DNA from: a bacterium
GTDB taxonomy: Bacteria > Bacillota > Bacilli > Lactobacillales > Streptococcaceae
Assembly: GCA_905221545.1 (NCBI GenBank)
Contig: CAJNDO010000007.1
Span: 72,660 to 136,659, forward strand
Length of the DNA: 64,000 nt
Direction of reading: 5' to 3'
Shown here piece after piece: positions 1-8,069 of this stretch (within the stretch, counting starts at the first letter, position 1; every line of letters begins with the position of its first letter). The notes beneath the pieces were generated by a model that made no database searches, was not told where the DNA came from, and saw only the letters and a program-made list of their open reading frames with translations. The translations under genes were made by a program, and so were the position numbers.

Positions 1-191
1 CCAAAGTTGAGATGATTGAGAATGCTTGAAAAGAGGTATTCCTTTCTGCCATTATCCCAAAAACTAATCGTATAAAGATAAAGGCTCAGTGCCTCCTGAC
101 CGATAATCGGGAGGTAGCACTGTACCAGAGATGAGGTATCTTGCGACACCCGATTATTCTTTAGATAAGAAAAACGGTCAATTGGCTTCAT
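1..191 (-). CDS. dnaB: Replication initiation/membrane attachment protein DnaB, N-terminal fragment
   Basis: The first 63 codons of a leftward gene that runs off the window edge. The product begins MKPIDRFSYLKNNRVSQDTS, which resembles the start of Firmicute DnaB, the primosome protein that works with DnaD and DnaI to load the replicative helicase. Its ATG directly abuts the nrdR stop codon with no gap, so the two genes are translated as one operon, the usual nrdR-dnaB-dnaI order in streptococci. Only the extreme N-terminus is visible, so the rest cannot be judged. Confidence 0.85.
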   Translation of the reverse strand, partial: MKPIDRFSYLKNNRVSQDTSSLVQCYLPIIGQEALSLYLYTISFWDNGRKEYLFSSILNHLNF

Positions 192-665
192 TTATCTTTC
201 CTTTTTCTTTTTAGAGGACTGGGTGATTTGTTGGAGCAAGCTCTCTAACTCACTCACGTCCTTAAAGCTACGATAGACACTGGCAAAACGTACATAGGTA
301 ATCTCGTCCAATTCAGCCAACTCCTCCATGACGAGTGAACCAATGTCCTCACTTTGAATTTCATTTTCATTTCGACCACGGAGTTTCTGTTCGATACGAT
401 TGACTACCATGTTGATTTCATCACTTGACACAGGACGTTTCTGGGCTGAGCGGATAATCCCATTAAAGATTTTATCTCTGGAGAATTGTTCCCGTGTGCC
501 ATCTTTTTTAACAACAACTAAGGTTCTTTCTTCTACCCGTTCGTAGGTTGTAAAACGGTGCTGGCATTCGTCGCACTCACGTCTTCTACGAATGGTGTTC
601 CCTTCTTCTGCTTGGCGACTATCGATAACACTTGACTTGGTAGCCCCACATTTTGGACAACGCAT
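192..665 (-). CDS. nrdR: Transcriptional repressor NrdR
   Basis: A 157-residue repressor of ribonucleotide reductase genes that senses ATP/dATP. The N-terminal zinc ribbon is CPKC at residues 3-6 and CDEC at 31-34, followed by an ATP-cone domain at about residues 49-139; this is the normal family length. An in-frame start 20 codons upstream exists, but the chosen MRCPKCG start is the family start and has AAGGAGGGAAAGG just before it. It heads an operon with dnaB. A promoter lies just upstream on the same strand. Confidence 0.95.
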
Positions 666-692
666 CCTTTCCCTCCTTATCGTTTTCTTTTC

Positions 693-720
693 ATTATACC
701 ATTTTTTAAGCGATTCCCAA
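693..720 (-). promoter_or_regulatory. Promoter of nrdR-dnaB
   Basis: On the minus strand a -35 of TTGGGA and a -10 of TATAAT are separated by 16 bases, ending about 30 bases before the nrdR start. It diverges from the GntR-operon promoter just to the right. Confidence 0.6.
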
Positions 721-738
721 AACAATTCTTCTTTTTGC

Positions 739-767
739 TTGACAAGTTTTTTGTTTTGTTGTATTAT
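739..767 (+). promoter_or_regulatory. Promoter of the GntR-ABC transporter operon
   Basis: Consensus -35 TTGACA and -10 TATTAT with 17 bases between them, about 40 bases before the GntR gene, which has a GAAAGGAG ribosome binding site. Family members of this regulator usually repress their own operon, so an operator is likely nearby, but I cannot place one. Confidence 0.7.
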
Positions 768-804
768 TTAATTAAGACAAAAGGATAAAAGAAAGGAGAG
801 CAAG

Positions 805-1170
805 ATGTCCTGGACATTTGACAATAAAAAACCCATTTATTTACAGATTATGGAGAAAATCAAGCTTCAGATTGTTTCCCATGCACTGGAACCCAATCAA
901 CAACTTCCAACCGTGAGAGAGTTAGCTAGCGAGGCTGGTGTCAATCCCAACACCATCCAAAGAGCCTTGTCAGACCTTGAACGAGAAGGATTTGTCTACA
1001 GCAAGCGCACAACTGGACGATTTGTGACTGAGGATAAGGAACTGATCGCCCAATCTCGCAAACAACTATCAGAAGAACAATTGGAACACTTCGTTTCCTC
1101 CATGACCCATTTTGGCTATGAAAAAGAAGAACTACCAGGCGTAGTCGGCGATTATATTAAAGGAGTTTAA
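805..1170 (+). CDS. GntR family transcriptional regulator (YtrA-like)
   Basis: A 121-residue regulator with a winged helix at about residues 10-78 (the stretch LPTVRELASEAGVNPNTIQR is a typical GntR recognition helix) and only a short C-terminal tail. That small build is the YtrA subfamily, which normally controls an ABC transporter encoded next to it. The ATPase gene starts four bases after its stop and the permease follows, so it very likely represses this operon. The inducer is unknown. Confidence 0.88.
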   Translation: MSWTFDNKKPIYLQIMEKIKLQIVSHALEPNQQLPTVRELASEAGVNPNTIQRALSDLEREGFVYSKRTTGRFVTEDKELIAQSRKQLSEEQLEHFVSSMTHFGYEKEELPGVVGDYIKGV

Positions 1171-1174
1171 GCCT

Positions 1175-1870
1175 ATGTCATTACTAGCATTTGAAAATGT
1201 ATCCAAATCTTATGGAGCAACCCCAGCCCTTGAAAATGTTTCTCTTGACATCCCAGCTGGAAAAATTGTTGGTCTTCTTGGCCCAAACGGCTCAGGAAAA
1301 ACAACCCTGATTAAACTAATCAATGGCCTCTTACAACCAGATCAAGGACGTGTCCTCATCAACGACATGGACCCAAGCCCAGCAACCAAGGCTATCGTAG
1401 CTTATTTGCCGGATACAACCTATCTCAATGAACAAATGAAGGTCAAAGAAGCCCTTACCTACTTCAAGACCTTCTATAAAGATTTCAATCTTGAACGCGC
1501 CCATCATCTACTTGCAGATCTTGGCATTGATGAAAATAGTCGTCTCAAGAAACTATCAAAAGGAAACAAGGAAAAGGTACAACTGATTTTGGTTATGAGC
1601 CGTGATGCTCGTCTCTACGTTTTGGACGAACCCATTGGTGGGGTGGACCCAGCAGCCCGTGAGTATATCCTCAATACCATTATCAACAACTACTCCCCAA
1701 CTTCTACTGTTTTGATTTCTACCCACTTGATTTCAGATATCGAGCCAATCTTGGATGAAATTGTCTTCCTAAAAGACGGAAAAGTCGTCCGTCAAGGCAA
1801 TGTAGATGATATTCGTTACGAGTCAGGTGAATCCATTGACCAACTCTTCCGTCAGGAATTTAAGGCCTAA
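1175..1870 (+). CDS. ABC transporter ATP-binding protein
   Basis: A 231-residue ATPase with Walker A GPNGSGKTT near residue 35, the signature as LSKGNKEKVQL (a relaxed version of LSGGQ), Walker B LYVLDEP and a switch histidine in STHLISDIE. It pairs with the membrane protein encoded 15 bases downstream and the GntR regulator upstream. Such YtrA-linked pairs are usually exporters that respond to cell-wall-active or lantibiotic compounds, but the substrate cannot be read from the sequence. Confidence 0.88.
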   Translation: MSLLAFENVSKSYGATPALENVSLDIPAGKIVGLLGPNGSGKTTLIKLINGLLQPDQGRVLINDMDPSPATKAIVAYLPDTTYLNEQMKVKEALTYFKTFYKDFNLERAHHLLADLGIDENSRLKKLSKGNKEKVQLILVMSRDARLYVLDEPIGGVDPAAREYILNTIINNYSPTSTVLISTHLISDIEPILDEIVFLKDGKVVRQGNVDDIRYESGESIDQLFRQEFKA

Positions 1871-1885
1871 GCAAAGGAGATTATT

Positions 1886-2653
1886 ATGTTTTGGAATTTA
1901 GTTCGCTACGAATTTAAAAATGTTAACAAGTGGTATTTAGCTCTTTATGGTGCTGTTCTAGTCCTTTCCATCCCCCTAGGAATGCAAGGACACTACTATT
2001 CTTATGTATCTTTCAAAGATAGCCAACCTTTCCTATTTGTCTTTCTAGCTCTCGTCTTTGGTGGCTTGATAATTACACTTGGGATTTCAACTCTTTTCTT
2101 GATTATCAAACGCTTCAAAGGTAGTGTCTATGACCGCCAAGGCTATCTGACTTTGACCTTGCCAGTTTCTGAGCACTATATCATCACAGCTAAATTAGTC
2201 GGAGCCTTCATCTGGTCTATACTTAGCACTGCTGTACTGGCTCTAAGTGCTTTTCTTATTGTGACTATAACGGTTCCAGAATGGATGTCAAATTATGACT
2301 TTATTCCACTTATAGGAACATACCTTCCTCAACTCTCTCTTGTGGGATTATCCTTCCTACTAAATACCATTTCTGGAATCCTCTGCATCTACTTGGCTAT
2401 TTCCATCGGACAACTTTTCAACGAATACCGCACAGCACTAGCTGTTGCAGCCTATATTGGTATCCAAATCGTCATTGGATTTATTGAAGTCTTCTTCAAT
2501 ACCAGTACTAACTTCTATGTCAATTCACTTGCAGGATTTAATGATAATTTCTATATGGGAGCAAGTACAGGCATTTTTGAAGAACTCATTTTCATAGCTA
2601 TCTTTTATCTCGGAACCTACTATATCTTGAAAAACAAGGTTAATTTGCAATAG
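1886..2653 (+). CDS. ABC transporter permease
   Basis: A 255-residue membrane protein with about six hydrophobic segments (roughly residues 17-32, 50-74, 108-128, 145-170, 180-202, 228-246) and a conserved cytoplasmic patch YDRQGYLTLTLPVSEHYI like that of ABC-2 type permeases. It is the last gene of the three-gene operon and is followed by a clear terminator. It has an AAAGGAG ribosome binding site. Confidence 0.82.
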   Translation: MFWNLVRYEFKNVNKWYLALYGAVLVLSIPLGMQGHYYSYVSFKDSQPFLFVFLALVFGGLIITLGISTLFLIIKRFKGSVYDRQGYLTLTLPVSEHYIITAKLVGAFIWSILSTAVLALSAFLIVTITVPEWMSNYDFIPLIGTYLPQLSLVGLSFLLNTISGILCIYLAISIGQLFNEYRTALAVAAYIGIQIVIGFIEVFFNTSTNFYVNSLAGFNDNFYMGASTGIFEELIFIAIFYLGTYYILKNKVNLQ

Positions 2654-2659
2654 TTTTAA

Positions 2660-2691
2660 AGTCTAGCGACAAAAACTCGCTAGGCTTTTTT
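2660..2691 (+). terminator. Rho-independent terminator after the ABC operon
   Basis: A 10-bp stem (AGTCTAGCGA with TCGCTAGGCT, one G-U pair), a seven-base loop, and a run of seven T. Confidence 0.9.
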
Positions 2692-2791
2692 TGTTCTCAG
2701 TACTTACATTTTTATATGAAGCATTTGAGATAAAGGAGTATAATAATTTTAAAACTGATTACATATATATCGATAAGGAGGTCAACTCTTT

Positions 2792-4339
2792 ATGCTGAGA
2801 AGATTTGTTGCTAAGAAGCACCTCATACTTTACTTCTTTTCTATTGCCATTACTTGGCTGGAAGCGATTATCACGCCAGCCCTTGTTCAAAATATTGTTG
2901 CTAGTTTTACCAATCAAGAACTAGGACTTCTTTGGAAAGTTCTGATTCTAGGAATCCTTGGAAACCTCATTCTCTTACTGGGTTTGGCTGGAAAACGCTA
3001 TTACTACGCCCGTTTGATTACTGACTTCAAATATGGAATCAAGAGTGCTATTTTCAAGCGATTTTTAAACAGTTATGAGATTGATGAAAAGGATATTTTG
3101 TCCGATATAGAAAACGACGCCAAGCAACTAGAAGAAAGCTATATTGAGCCAATGGTTATCATTATTTCTTCTCTTGGTTTCACCACTGTGTCCATTCTCT
3201 ATGCCCTATGGACCAATTTTTACCTGGGCTTGATTTTCATCCTCTTCTACTCCTTTCCTGTCCTCTGCAGTGCTATCGGATCAAAGCGTTTGGACGCACT
3301 TTCTGAAAAGCGGTCAACTATTGACCAGAGCTACTTATCAAGCTTGACAAATTTTATTGGTGGCAGCCAACAAATTCGCCATTATCAGGGACAAGACTTC
3401 TTTTTTGCTCGCTACCAGAAACAATTACAAACCAGTCTGGATGCCGAAATCAACTATGAAAAGCAACGAACTTTAAACAGTCTTTTTATCAATAGCATCG
3501 ATGCCTTTTGCTCCGTAACACCTATTGTCATCGGTGGCTTTATGACCTACTATAATTATTTAGATGCGGCGAGTTTTGTGGCCATCTATCTGGTTTCCCA
3601 TAATATCGGCTATCAATTCCAAGAGTTGGCCTACTTCACCAACACCCGAAAAGCGACTCGAACTCTTCTCAACAAATACCAAAAACTTTTGAGCCAACCT
3701 GATTCCATCTCGCCTAGAAACATAGAAAATATTTTCCCTATCCAACTTGACACCATCTGCCTTGAAAAAGAGGGGAATATCCTCCTGTCTCCGATTTCCA
3801 TGCACATCAAGCAAGGAGAAAAAATTGCTATTATCGGGGAAAGTGGTTCTGGTAAGACGACACTGCTCAATATCATTCATGGAGAAGAGACACCGACAAG
3901 TGGACAGATTAGCTTTGCTGGTCAAAACCTGTCCCGTCAAGAAATCACAAGCATTAGTTCCTATATCCTCCAAGATAGCCATTACTTTGACACGCTCTCT
4001 CTAGAAGACAATATCCTTCTAGGACTGGATAAAAAACAAGAGACTTTAAATCATGTCCTCAAAAAAACAGGATTAGAACATTTGAAAAATCGCCCCCTCA
4101 GTAATGACAGTCTATCTGGTGGCGAGAAACAACGCCTAGAAATTGCTCGCGCCCTCTACCACGATAGCCAACTCATCTTAGCAGATGAGATCAAGGCCAA
4201 TCTTGACTTGGAAAATAGCAAAAAGATTAGTGACCTGCTCTTCTCCCTACCTCAAACAGTCATTGAAGTCATTCACCACTACACAGAAGAAGACTTAAAA
4301 CACTATGACCAAGTCATTCACCTAAGCAAAGAAAAGTAG
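2792..4339 (+). CDS. ABC exporter, fused membrane and ATPase domains
   Basis: A 515-residue half-transporter: an N-terminal membrane domain (about residues 1-285) with several hydrophobic segments, then a nucleotide-binding domain with Walker A GESGSGKTT near residue 350, signature LSGGEKQRLEIAR and Walker B LILADE. The D-loop after the catalytic Glu reads IKANLD rather than the common xTSALD/ATANLD. It is monocistronic, has a GGAGG ribosome binding site and is closed by its own terminator. Half-transporters like this work as dimers and export peptides, lipids or drugs; no cargo gene is adjacent. Confidence 0.82.
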   Translation: MLRRFVAKKHLILYFFSIAITWLEAIITPALVQNIVASFTNQELGLLWKVLILGILGNLILLLGLAGKRYYYARLITDFKYGIKSAIFKRFLNSYEIDEKDILSDIENDAKQLEESYIEPMVIIISSLGFTTVSILYALWTNFYLGLIFILFYSFPVLCSAIGSKRLDALSEKRSTIDQSYLSSLTNFIGGSQQIRHYQGQDFFFARYQKQLQTSLDAEINYEKQRTLNSLFINSIDAFCSVTPIVIGGFMTYYNYLDAASFVAIYLVSHNIGYQFQELAYFTNTRKATRTLLNKYQKLLSQPDSISPRNIENIFPIQLDTICLEKEGNILLSPISMHIKQGEKIAIIGESGSGKTTLLNIIHGEETPTSGQISFAGQNLSRQEITSISSYILQDSHYFDTLSLEDNILLGLDKKQETLNHVLKKTGLEHLKNRPLSNDSLSGGEKQRLEIARALYHDSQLILADEIKANLDLENSKKISDLLFSLPQTVIEVIHHYTEEDLKHYDQVIHLSKEK

Positions 4340-4360
4340 TGCTCTATCACATACGATTTT

Positions 4361-4392
4361 AAAAAGCAAGGAACTCAAATTCCTTGCTTTTT
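4361..4392. terminator. Bidirectional terminator between the ABC exporter and lrgB
   Basis: A 13-bp perfect stem (AAAAAGCAAGGAA with TTCCTTGCTTTTT) with a six-base loop; A and T runs on either side let it serve both converging genes. Confidence 0.88.
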
Positions 4393-5086
4393 AACTCAAT
4401 ATCAAACTGGCTACAATGGGGCTGACAAAGACATAGAGAATACCGGTGACACCGATAGCCAAACCACCCATAGCTCCTGCTACAGAACCGTATCGAAAAG
4501 CTGTGCCTGTTCCGACTGCGTGACCTGTCCCTCCAAGGGAAAGGCCAACAGCTACTGGATCATCTATTTTCAACCACTTCAAAAGGGTTGGGCCGATGAC
4601 ACTGGTTAAAATCCCAGTCGCCACCACAACCACCAAGGTCACAGTCGTCAAACCTTGCAATTTTTCTGTGATTCCCACTGCCATAGCAGTTGTTACTGAC
4701 TTAGGAAAGAGTGAAATGGCTAGGAAAAAGTCCATTCCAAAAATCTTAGCTACAAGGGCTGTGAAAGAGGTATTGACAACTACTGCTAGTAGACTACCAA
4801 AGAGAATACTCCGTGCATGGTGCTTCATCAAGTGAAAACTCTTATAAAGCGGAATCCCTAGAGCAACAGTCGATGGGACAATCAAGTTGTTTAGATAAAC
4901 CCCACCTTGGTAGTAATCTTGGTAAGAAATACCTGTCACCTTTAGAAAGATGATAATGAAAACAGCTGACAAAAGCAAGGGCGTTGTCAATGGATGGGGA
5001 AAACGTCTGTAAATCAGCATTCCCACTAGATAGGCTAGGATAGACAGGGCAAGCCCAAACAGGGGATTGGAAACAAATTCACTCAT
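4391..5086 (-). CDS. lrgB: LrgB family membrane protein
   Basis: A 231-residue polytopic membrane protein, normal length for LrgB, with the family stretches GITEKLQG and SLGGTGHAVGTGTAFRYG. LrgB acts with LrgA; the pair has been linked to control of murein hydrolases, cell lysis and, in streptococci, pyruvate uptake. Its start overlaps the end of lrgA by four bases. Its stop codon lies inside the shared terminator stem. Confidence 0.9.
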   Translation of the reverse strand: MSEFVSNPLFGLALSILAYLVGMLIYRRFPHPLTTPLLLSAVFIIIFLKVTGISYQDYYQGGVYLNNLIVPSTVALGIPLYKSFHLMKHHARSILFGSLLAVVVNTSFTALVAKIFGMDFFLAISLFPKSVTTAMAVGITEKLQGLTTVTLVVVVATGILTSVIGPTLLKWLKIDDPVAVGLSLGGTGHAVGTGTAFRYGSVAGAMGGLAIGVTGILYVFVSPIVASLILS

Positions 5087-5457
5087 TTGGCATCTCCTTT
5101 CTCATAATCTCCCTCAAACCGTCTCTTGATGAACTGAACTACCAAGGCTATGAGGATAATATTGATGACTGCTGCAAAAAAGACAATCAAAACAATTGGC
5201 AAAAGATAGGGAGCAATCACATCAAACTTTTCCATGATTCCCACTGCTGGCGGCAAAAAGAGAATGGTCATATTGGCCAGCAAGAAATTCCCAACCATGT
5301 TGACATGTCTGGTTCTCAGCCACTTGAACTCTAGGGCTAGAAAGAGAATAATCAAACCGATAATACTGCCTGGGATGGGCAAATGAAAGAAACTGGAAAT
5401 CCCCTCTCCGATTAGAGAAATCACAAAGAGAATCATTAATTGAACATATAATTTCAT
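5083..5457 (-). CDS. lrgA: CidA/LrgA holin-like family protein
   Basis: A 124-residue protein with four hydrophobic segments and the LrgA features FHLPIPGSIIGLIILFLAL and FLPPAVGIMEKF. I chose the MKLYVQL start because GTGGAG sits six bases before it; an in-frame start ten codons upstream has a poor ribosome binding site. It is co-transcribed with lrgB. No two-component gene pair (lytSR) is adjacent, so its regulation is not visible here. Confidence 0.88.
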   Translation of the reverse strand: MKLYVQLMILFVISLIGEGISSFFHLPIPGSIIGLIILFLALEFKWLRTRHVNMVGNFLLANMTILFLPPAVGIMEKFDVIAPYLLPIVLIVFFAAVINIILIALVVQFIKRRFEGDYEKGDAK

Positions 5458-5623
5458 CCTAAACTCCACGAAATAGACTTCTTGCATACCAGTTTACTCT
5501 TTTTTCAGAAAATTTCAAGGAAATGCATAAGAGTTGATGAAAATTAGAGAAGAAAGGGGATGCAGGCAATTGAAGACTAGCATAAACAGGCGTAATTGAG
5601 GATAAAAGATTTCATCATCCTTC

Positions 5624-5667
5624 TTGCCAGCCTTCTTGAAAAGTAGTATAATTATTGCATGCGCAAT
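5624..5667 (+). promoter_or_regulatory. Promoter and operator of the MarR gene
   Basis: -35 TTGCCA and -10 TATAAT with 17 bases between them, followed one base later by ATTGC-AT-GC-GCAAT, an inverted repeat (arms ATTGC and GCAAT, four bases apart) that would lie at the transcription start. The same TTGC-n4-GCAATCAT motif recurs in front of the next operon, which suggests autorepression by the MarR protein. Confidence 0.7.
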
Positions 5668-5739
5668 CATCTTGTGATGCAGAAATTGTCCGTGAATGGA
5701 CTTTCTTCTATTTACGACTCTAAAAAGAAAGGAGATACT

Positions 5740-6120
5740 ATGACCTATTTGGAAAAATGGTTTGACTTCAATCGGCGTCAGAAAGAAATCGAAGGTCTCT
5801 TAGAAGAGACCATTGCCCAGCAGAGTGACCAAAGTCTGACCTTGAAAGAGTTTTACCTGCTCTACTATCTGGACTTGGCACAAGAAAAATCTCTACGCCA
5901 GATTGACCTGCCAGACAAACTTCATCTGAGCCCGAGCGCTGTTTCTCGGATGGTGGCTCGCTTAGAAGCTAAAAATTGCGGTCTACTTAGTCGCAGGTGT
6001 TGTGATCAAGATAGGCGTTCTAGTTTTATCTGCCTGACAGGTGATGGGCAAAAGACACTGGCCTCTCTACAGAAAGCTGTCGAAGAAAGCTTAGAAACTG
6101 GTTTGGATTTCTTGATTTAA
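5740..6120 (+). CDS. MarR family transcriptional regulator
   Basis: A 126-residue winged-helix protein. LRQIDLPDKLHLSPSAVSRM is the recognition helix region and CCDQDRRSSFICLT the wing, with two adjacent cysteines (CC) in the wing that could make it redox-sensitive. The start is set by AAAGGAGA four bases before ATG; an earlier in-frame ATG falls inside the operator and is unlikely. The next operon holds thioredoxin, so a thiol- or redox-responsive role is a reasonable inference. Confidence 0.85.
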   Translation: MTYLEKWFDFNRRQKEIEGLLEETIAQQSDQSLTLKEFYLLYYLDLAQEKSLRQIDLPDKLHLSPSAVSRMVARLEAKNCGLLSRRCCDQDRRSSFICLTGDGQKTLASLQKAVEESLETGLDFLI

Positions 6121-6138
6121 GATGATTTTAGAAAAAAG

Positions 6139-6188
6139 TTGCGTGCGCAATCATTTTTCTTGACATTCTCTTTTACAAAGAGTAAAAT
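6139..6188 (+). promoter_or_regulatory. Promoter and MarR-type operator of the thioredoxin operon
   Basis: TTGCGTGCGCAA (inverted repeat TTGC-n4-GCAA, followed by TCAT exactly as in the upstream copy) lies nine bases before a consensus -35 TTGACA; after 17 bases comes -10 TAAAAT. The matching motif at 5654-5670 ties this operon to the MarR gene just upstream. Confidence 0.72.
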
Positions 6189-6219
6189 AAAGTCATCATT
6201 AAACAAAGGAGTTTTTTAA

Positions 6220-6441
6220 ATGATTGAAATTACCTATCTAGATGCCAGCAAGAACGAAAGAACTGTGACTTTCGAGTCTTATGAAGATTTTGATCGTTCA
6301 CAACAAGCTTGCCTTATCGGCGTCGCAGACTACTACCCTGTCCAAAAATTAACTTACAACGGTCATGATTTGGACTACCATGGGACTTACGGAGATGTCT
6401 TCTTCTATCTCATGAAACAAGATTTAAGCCAATATAACTAA
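6220..6441 (+). CDS. DUF4649 family small protein
   Basis: A 73-residue soluble protein that starts MIEITYLDASKNERTVTF and matches the streptococcal DUF4649 family in size and character. Function unknown. It precedes trxA by 15 bases in one transcription unit, which hints at a part in thiol homeostasis but does not prove it. Confidence 0.8.
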   Translation: MIEITYLDASKNERTVTFESYEDFDRSQQACLIGVADYYPVQKLTYNGHDLDYHGTYGDVFFYLMKQDLSQYN

Positions 6442-6456
6442 AAAAGGAGAAATACA

Positions 6457-6771
6457 ATGGCAAAAGCAATTACAGATGCAACATTCGAACAAGAAACAAA
6501 AGACGGTTTGGTCTTGGTAGACTTCTGGGCAACTTGGTGTGGTCCATGTCGTATGCAAGGTCCAATCTTGGATAAATTGTCTGAAGAACTTTCAGAAGAT
6601 GTTTTGAAAATCGTTAAAATGGACGTTGATGAAAATCCAAATACAGCTCGTGCTTTTGGAATCATGTCTATCCCAACTCTTCTCTTCAAAAAAGACGGCC
6701 AAGTGGTAAAACAAGTTGCTGGTGTTCACACAGCAGAACAAATCAAGGCCATCGTTGCTGAATTGAGCTAA
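6457..6771 (+). CDS. trxA: Thioredoxin
   Basis: A 104-residue thioredoxin with the redox centre WCGPC (Cys28 and Cys31) and the cis-proline in SIPTLLFK. It reduces protein disulfides using thioredoxin reductase. AAAAGGAG sits six bases before the start. It ends the two-gene operon controlled by the promoter at 6160-6188 and is followed by a terminator. Confidence 0.96.
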   Translation: MAKAITDATFEQETKDGLVLVDFWATWCGPCRMQGPILDKLSEELSEDVLKIVKMDVDENPNTARAFGIMSIPTLLFKKDGQVVKQVAGVHTAEQIKAIVAELS

Positions 6772-6778
6772 TCAAACG

Positions 6779-6810
6779 AGAGACCAAATACTTGCTTTGG
6801 TCTCTTTTTT
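6779..6810 (+). terminator. Terminator after trxA
   Basis: A 10-bp perfect stem AGAGACCAAA / TTTGGTCTCT, seven-base loop, then six T. Confidence 0.92.
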
Positions 6811-6818
6811 CTTGCCCT

Positions 6819-6847
6819 TTGCCATTTTTCAAAAAATATGCTAGACT
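6819..6847 (+). promoter_or_regulatory. Promoter of queCDEF
   Basis: -35 TTGCCA, 17 bases, -10 TAGACT with an upstream TG (extended -10). Transcription would start near 6854, just before the candidate riboswitch. Confidence 0.65.
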
Positions 6848-6853
6848 GTAGGT

Positions 6854-6935
6854 AGAATATTACGATGTTTGGGACATGCCATCGCTAAAAAAAACCTCTA
6901 CTTGGTATTTTTTAGCTCCCTCAAGGGAGCTTTTT
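6854..6935 (+). promoter_or_regulatory. Candidate preQ1-I type riboswitch with terminator
   Basis: At the very 5' end of the leader, CGATG (6863-6867) pairs with CATCG (6880-6884) around a 12-base loop holding GGG, followed by an A-rich tail of eight A and then CC(U) that can pair with the loop GGG. That small H-type pseudoknot layout is that of preQ1-I aptamers. The A-rich tail can instead form a 12-bp stem (one mismatch) with GGTATTTTTTAG at 6904-6915. A terminator follows: AGCTCCC / GGGAGCT at 6914-6931 and five T. The downstream genes make preQ1, which supports the call. The exact class was judged by eye. Confidence 0.65.
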
Positions 6936-6972
6936 GCGTGCTCTGAACATTTCCCATTTTGGAAGGAGTACT

Positions 6973-7626
6973 ATGAAACGTCAATCAGCCTTGGTCGTCT
7001 TTAGTGGCGGTCAAGATTCCACAACCTGCCTCTTTTGGGCTAAAGAACGCTATGAAACAGTCGAAGCTGTCACCTTTGCCTACGGTCAACGTCATCATCT
7101 CGAAATTCAAGTTGCCCAAGAAATCGCTAAGGAACAAGGCATTCGTCATCACATCCTCGATATGTCTCTGCTGGGGCAAATCACTGAAAATGCCTTGACT
7201 TCAGATTTAGAAATTGAGCAAAAAGAAGGAGAAATCCCTAACACCTTCGTTGATGGTCGCAACCACCTCTTTCTATCCTTTGCGGCAGTTCTTGCTAAAC
7301 AACGTGGCATTAAAGACATCGTGACAGGTGTCTGCGAAACAGACTTCTCTGGCTACCCCGATTGTCGAGATGTCTTTGTCAAATCCCTTAATGTGACGCT
7401 CAACCTGGCCATGGATTACGACTTCGTTATCCAAACGCCTCTCATGTGGCTGGACAAGGCTGAAACTTGGGAATTAGCCGACCAACTCGGTGCCTTTGAC
7501 TATGTTCGCGAGAAGACCTTGACCTGCTACAATGGAATTATCGGCAGTGGCTGTGGAGATTGCCCAGCCTGCCACCTACGTCAGCATGGTTTAGATGTCT
7601 ATCTCTCACAGAAAGGAGAGGCTTAA
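6973..7626 (+). CDS. queC: 7-cyano-7-deazaguanine (preQ0) synthase
   Basis: A 217-residue ATP-dependent enzyme that converts CDG to preQ0. The P-loop SGGQDST is at residues 11-17 and the zinc site is Cys185 plus the cluster CGDCPAC (Cys194, 197, 200). The ATG at 6973 is fixed by GGAAGGAG five bases ahead; an upstream GTG lies in the terminator and is rejected. It is the first gene of a tight queC-D-E-F operon, overlapping queD by one base (TAATG). Confidence 0.95.
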   Translation: MKRQSALVVFSGGQDSTTCLFWAKERYETVEAVTFAYGQRHHLEIQVAQEIAKEQGIRHHILDMSLLGQITENALTSDLEIEQKEGEIPNTFVDGRNHLFLSFAAVLAKQRGIKDIVTGVCETDFSGYPDCRDVFVKSLNVTLNLAMDYDFVIQTPLMWLDKAETWELADQLGAFDYVREKTLTCYNGIIGSGCGDCPACHLRQHGLDVYLSQKGEA

Positions 7627-8069
7627 TGTTTTTTGCACCCAAAGAAATCAAACAGGAAACTGGAGAGTCTCTGGTCTACAATCCTCACAGAACCTTGGTA
7701 TCAAAAGAATTTACCTTTGATGCTGCCCACCACCTCTTTCACTATGAAGGAAAATGCAAATCCCTGCACGGCCACACTTATCATCTGCAGATTGCTGTCA
7801 GTGGATTTTTAGATGAACGTGGTATGACCTACGATTTCGGAGACATCAAAGCTATTTACAAGAACTACTTAGAGCCCCACTTGGATCATCGCTATCTCAA
7901 TGAAACTCTGCCTTATATGAACACGACTGCTGAAAATATGGTTTACTGGATTTTCCAAACCATGAGTCAAGAGTTACCTGACGAGCGCGGTCTCCGTTTG
8001 GAATACGTTCGCCTCTATGAGACTCCTACGGCCTTTGCGGAGTTTAGACGGGAGTGGTTGGATGACTAG
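7626..8069 (+). CDS. queD: 6-carboxytetrahydropterin synthase
   Basis: A 147-residue member of the PTPS family that turns dihydroneopterin triphosphate into CPH4. The family motif runs FDAAHHL...GKCKSLHGHTYHL, with catalytic Cys44 and metal-binding His residues near 35, 48 and 50. It overlaps queC by one base and queE by eight, with AAAGGAGAGG upstream, so it is translationally coupled. Confidence 0.94.
   Translation: MFFAPKEIKQETGESLVYNPHRTLVSKEFTFDAAHHLFHYEGKCKSLHGHTYHLQIAVSGFLDERGMTYDFGDIKAIYKNYLEPHLDHRYLNETLPYMNTTAENMVYWIFQTMSQELPDERGLRLEYVRLYETPTAFAEFRREWLDD

Noticed and set aside
6934..6972. GTG start for queC 13 codons upstream
   Set aside because: It falls in the T run of the riboswitch terminator, and the ATG at 6973 has an ideal GGAAGGAG.
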